The notes beneath the pieces are model-generated. The model was not told where the DNA came from, ran no database searches, and saw nothing but the letters and a program-made list of their open reading frames with translations. Below are positions 61,940-64,000 of a stretch of 64,000 nt of DNA, one piece after another. A program made the translations under genes and the position numbers. The stretch is from Aciditerrimonas ferrireducens (lineage in GTDB: Bacteria > Actinomycetota > Acidimicrobiia > Acidimicrobiales > UBA8190), in contig NZ_JAKHEX010000005.1 in the NCBI RefSeq assembly GCF_023130475.1, positions 1 to 64,000 on the forward strand, written 5' to 3'. The first letter of the stretch is position 1, and every line of letters begins with the position of its first letter.

Positions 61940-62647
61940 GTGGCTGAGGGGTACCACCCACCGGTCGAGGAGTACCTCGAGGCGATCAGCGAGCTGGCCG
62001 ACGAGGGGACCCCGGTCATCCAGGCCCGGATCGCCGAGCGCTTGGGCCGCTCGGCCCCCTCGGTCTCCGAGATGCTCGAGCGCCTGGCCGAGGACGGCTA
62101 CGTCCGGCGGCAGGGCCGGGTCATCGAGCTGACCCCCGCCGGGCGGCAGCTGGCCGACAGCGTGGTCCGCAAGCACCGGCTGGCCGAGCGGCTGCTCGTC
62201 GACGTCATCGGCCTGCCCTGGCACCTGGCCCACGAGGAGGCCGGGCGCTGGGAGCACGTCATCAGCGACCAGGTCGAGGCCCGGCTGGTGGAGCTCCTCG
62301 GGAACCCTTCGACCTGCCCGCACGGCAACCCCATCCCCGGGGCCCCGGCCCCCGAGGAGCCCCAGGTGCCCCTCAGCGCGGTGGTCCCCGGGGAGCGGGT
62401 CCGGCTGGCCCGCATCACCGAGGCGGTCGAGCTGGACCTCGCGATCCTGCGGTACCTCGACGAGCACGGCCTGGTCCCCGGGCGGGACCTCGAGGTGCTG
62501 GAGCGAGGGCCCGACGGGACGACCACCGTGGCCCACGAGGGCGGCTCGGCCGCCCTCGGCCCGGGCCTCTGCTGTCAGCTCTACGTCTCCCGACCGGCCT
62601 TGGACGGTGCCGGCCGGCCGCTCGGCGTGGTTGGTTCGGCTCGCTGA
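61940..62647 (+). CDS. DtxR/IdeR-family metal-dependent regulator
   Basis: A 235-residue regulator: a winged helix (about 8-70, VIQARIAERLGRSAPSVSEML), a dimerisation/metal domain (about 71-140, AHEEAGRWEHVISDQVEARL, CPHGNPIPG) and a C-terminal SH3/FeoA-like domain (about 150-225). Two metal ligands differ from DtxR/IdeR: Glu replaces Met10 (PVEEYLEAI) and Gly replaces Cys102 (EEAGRWEH), while Glu105 and His106 remain. The change at position 10 recalls MntR, so Mn2+ rather than Fe2+ may be sensed. GTG 61940 is supported by the -10 hexamer. Confidence 0.85.
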   Translation: MAEGYHPPVEEYLEAISELADEGTPVIQARIAERLGRSAPSVSEMLERLAEDGYVRRQGRVIELTPAGRQLADSVVRKHRLAERLLVDVIGLPWHLAHEEAGRWEHVISDQVEARLVELLGNPSTCPHGNPIPGAPAPEEPQVPLSAVVPGERVRLARITEAVELDLAILRYLDEHGLVPGRDLEVLERGPDGTTTVAHEGGSAALGPGLCCQLYVSRPALDGAGRPLGVVGSAR

Positions 62648-62883
62648 GGCCCGACCGCCTCGGTCGTCGCAGCGCGCCTGGCTGACCGGATGTCGGCGAG
62701 GGGCACCGGGGGCCAGACGTCCGGGCTGCCCATCGGCCAGCGCCCGGCGAGCCAGCGGGCGGCGCGGGCCCCCACCAGGACCAGGCCGCTGACCAGGGCG
62801 AGCCGGCCGAGTCGCCGGGCCGGTGTGCCGCTGGCGGGCGGGGCGGCTCCAGAGCTGCCGGCGGCGAGTCGGCGGGTCGGCAC
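62581..62883 (-). CDS. Small protein with one membrane segment, unknown function
   Basis: A 100-residue reading frame: a Gly/Pro/Ala-rich N-terminus, one hydrophobic stretch (LGRLALVSGLVLVGARAARW), then WPMGSPDVWPPVPLADIRSA. A TAGGCT hexamer lies 8 bases before GTG 62883, as at other leaderless genes here, which supports expression. The last 67 bases are antisense to the DtxR-family gene. No family is recognised. Confidence 0.5.
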   Translation of the reverse strand: MPTRRLAAGSSGAAPPASGTPARRLGRLALVSGLVLVGARAARWLAGRWPMGSPDVWPPVPLADIRSARRAATTEAVGPQRAEPTTPSGRPAPSKAGRET

Positions 62884-62891
62884 GAGCCGGG

Positions 62892-62897
62892 AGCCTA
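62892..62897 (-). promoter_or_regulatory. -10 hexamer TAGGCT for the small protein gene
   Basis: On the minus strand TAGGCT ends 8 bases before the GTG at 62883. Confidence 0.32.
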
Positions 62898-62981
62898 GCG
62901 GGCCGAGCCGAAGGGCCCGTGGGCAGCTGTTGTGACCCGGCGGCCTTCAGTCGGGGAGGGGGCCGGTCGACACCTTTTCGC

Positions 62982-64000
62982 GTGAGGGTCCGTCGCACCG
63001 ATCCGGGGGTTCGGACCGGGCGGGCGGACCGGCGCGGCGCCGGGCACCCCGCTCGGCTGGGCCGGGCCCTGCGGCACGTCGCCGGGCTCTCCTGGGTGCT
63101 CCTTGTGATCGGGTTGCTCGTGGCCGCCGTGGCCGGCTCCGAGTGGGCCGGGACGGTCCAGAGCCAAGAGCAGCGGGCCACCGACGTCCAGGCCGGGGCG
63201 ATCGAGAACCGGCTGGCCGAAGCCCTCGGAGCGTCGGCTGACCTGGCCCACGCCGTCGGGGCGCTGCTCAGCGTCGACCCCCAGCTGACCAACGGCCAGT
63301 TCGACCGCTGGTTCCAGAGCGAGGGCACGGCGGCGGAGCGGACCGACGTGGTGGCTCTGGCCTACACCCAGGCGGTACCGGCCGGCCAGCTGGCCGGCTT
63401 CGCCGCCCGGGACGTGGCCGACCCCCCCTTCGGTCTTCACGTCGGGACCTTCGCCCTCACGCCCCCCGGGGCCCGGTCCCGCTACTGCCTGCTCTCACTC
63501 GGGCTCCTCCACCTGCCTCCCTTACCGGCCAGCCGGAGCGCGGCGGTGAGCCAGGCCCTCGGGGCGTTCATGGGGTTCATCGACCCGGGCAACGACCAGT
63601 GCGACGGGCCGGCCGCCCCGCTGCTGGCCGCGGCCGCCTCGAGCGGCCACGCCGTCACCGGGCCCCTCAGCCAGCTCCTCGGCATCCTCGGTGCCGAGCA
63701 GCAGGCAGCCAGCAAGGCCATCGGGCAGCTCTTCGGCGGCCTGGCCCCCTTCTTCGAGCTCCGGGCGGTCTACGACACCGCCACGCCGCCGGCCACCGTG
63801 GCCGCCCGCCAGGCCGAGGTGCGCGGCTGGGTCATCACCGTGCTCGACGCCCGGGAGCTCCTCCAGCCCGTCGTGGCCAGCCAGTCCGGGGTGGCGGTCG
63901 ACCTGAGCTCCCAGCCTGAGAGCGGCCCGCCGGTCCTCCTCGAGCGGGCCGGCCGGCCCCGACCGGGGTCCATGGAGCGGACCCTGGCCTTCGACGCCGG
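62982..64000 (+). CDS. CHASE-domain membrane sensor (3' partial)
   Basis: The frame is open to the right edge. After a basic N-terminus (about 30 residues) comes one span (about 37-55, SWVLLVIGLLVAAVAG). An extracytoplasmic region follows with IENRLAEALGASADLAHAVG and NGQFDRWFQSEGTAAERTDV, the pattern at the start of CHASE ligand-sensing domains. The second span and the output domain (histidine kinase or cyclic-di-GMP enzyme) lie beyond the window. GTG 62982 is the chosen start; no strong ribosome site or -10 hexamer is adjacent. Confidence 0.62.
   Translation, partial: MRVRRTDPGVRTGRADRRGAGHPARLGRALRHVAGLSWVLLVIGLLVAAVAGSEWAGTVQSQEQRATDVQAGAIENRLAEALGASADLAHAVGALLSVDPQLTNGQFDRWFQSEGTAAERTDVVALAYTQAVPAGQLAGFAARDVADPPFGLHVGTFALTPPGARSRYCLLSLGLLHLPPLPASRSAAVSQALGAFMGFIDPGNDQCDGPAAPLLAAAASSGHAVTGPLSQLLGILGAEQQAASKAIGQLFGGLAPFFELRAVYDTATPPATVAARQAEVRGWVITVLDARELLQPVVASQSGVAVDLSSQPESGPPVLLERAGRPRPGSMERTLAFDA

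Overview
The window is very GC-rich DNA from an actinobacterium. Lineage markers are a WhiB regulator (21684-21941), the cell-division protein CrgA beside a TrpG/PabA-type amidotransferase (4106-5079), an ArsA-like ATPase pair divergent from whiB (the arrangement of Rv3679-Rv3680 and whiB4 in Mycobacterium tuberculosis), the complete GlgE alpha-glucan pathway, and a GlnR-type box between two glutamine synthetases. A TtuA-type tRNA thiolase with a ThiS-like partner hints at a warm habitat or a deep-branching, perhaps Acidimicrobiia-like, lineage; that placement is inference.

Layout. 1-2.1 kb: 3' end of a Gly-rich surface protein, a Phd/VapC toxin-antitoxin pair with a partial antitoxin copy upstream, and tRNA-Ala(TGC). 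2.1-10.6 kb: housekeeping metabolism (hotdog thioesterase, thiolase, crgA, trpG/pabA, aldehyde dehydrogenase with an operator-promoter, Tyr phosphatase, aldo/keto reductase, MBL hydrolase). 10.6-16.4 kb: a probable sulfate-ester operon (TetR, alkylsulfatase-like MBL enzyme, MFS transporter, SRPBCC protein, formylglycine sulfatase). 16.5-17.9 kb: a lower-GC Fic gene beside tRNA-Pro(CGG). 18-22 kb: CBS protein, receiver protein, two ArsA-like ATPases, whiB. 21.9-26.7 kb: Fe-S genes (Mrp, a frameshifted ErpA/IscA gene, a compact [2Fe-2S]/molybdenum-hydroxylase fusion) and RidA. 26.6-30.4 kb: a nitrogen module with two glutamine synthetases and a GlnR-like regulator. 30.4-41.4 kb: small regulator/enzyme units, a ThiS-TtuA pair, a PPi-type phosphofructokinase, DHA2 exporter/YceI, and a second alkylsulfatase-like enzyme. 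41.6-54.8 kb: Fur, a membrane protein and glgE-treS/mak-malQ-glgB-glgX on one strand. 54.9-58.5 kb: a MurE-like ligase, glycosyltransferase and Kelch protein in overlapping order. 58.7-61.6 kb: three tandem proteins built of six YbjQ-like domains plus a companion. 61.7-64 kb: small membrane proteins, a DtxR-family regulator and the start of a CHASE-domain sensor.

Two initiation styles are visible. Many genes have a strong AGGAGG-type ribosome site. At least a dozen others have a TAnnnT -10 hexamer 6-8 bases before GTG or ATG and no Shine-Dalgarno sequence, as expected for leaderless mRNAs. Same-strand neighbours commonly overlap by ATGA, GTGA or TGATG.

Two otherwise well-conserved genes (erpA-like and treS-mak) carry the same kind of lesion, a small internal deletion with a frame change. 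This could be real decay or an assembly fault. No CRISPR array, insertion sequence or prophage was seen.
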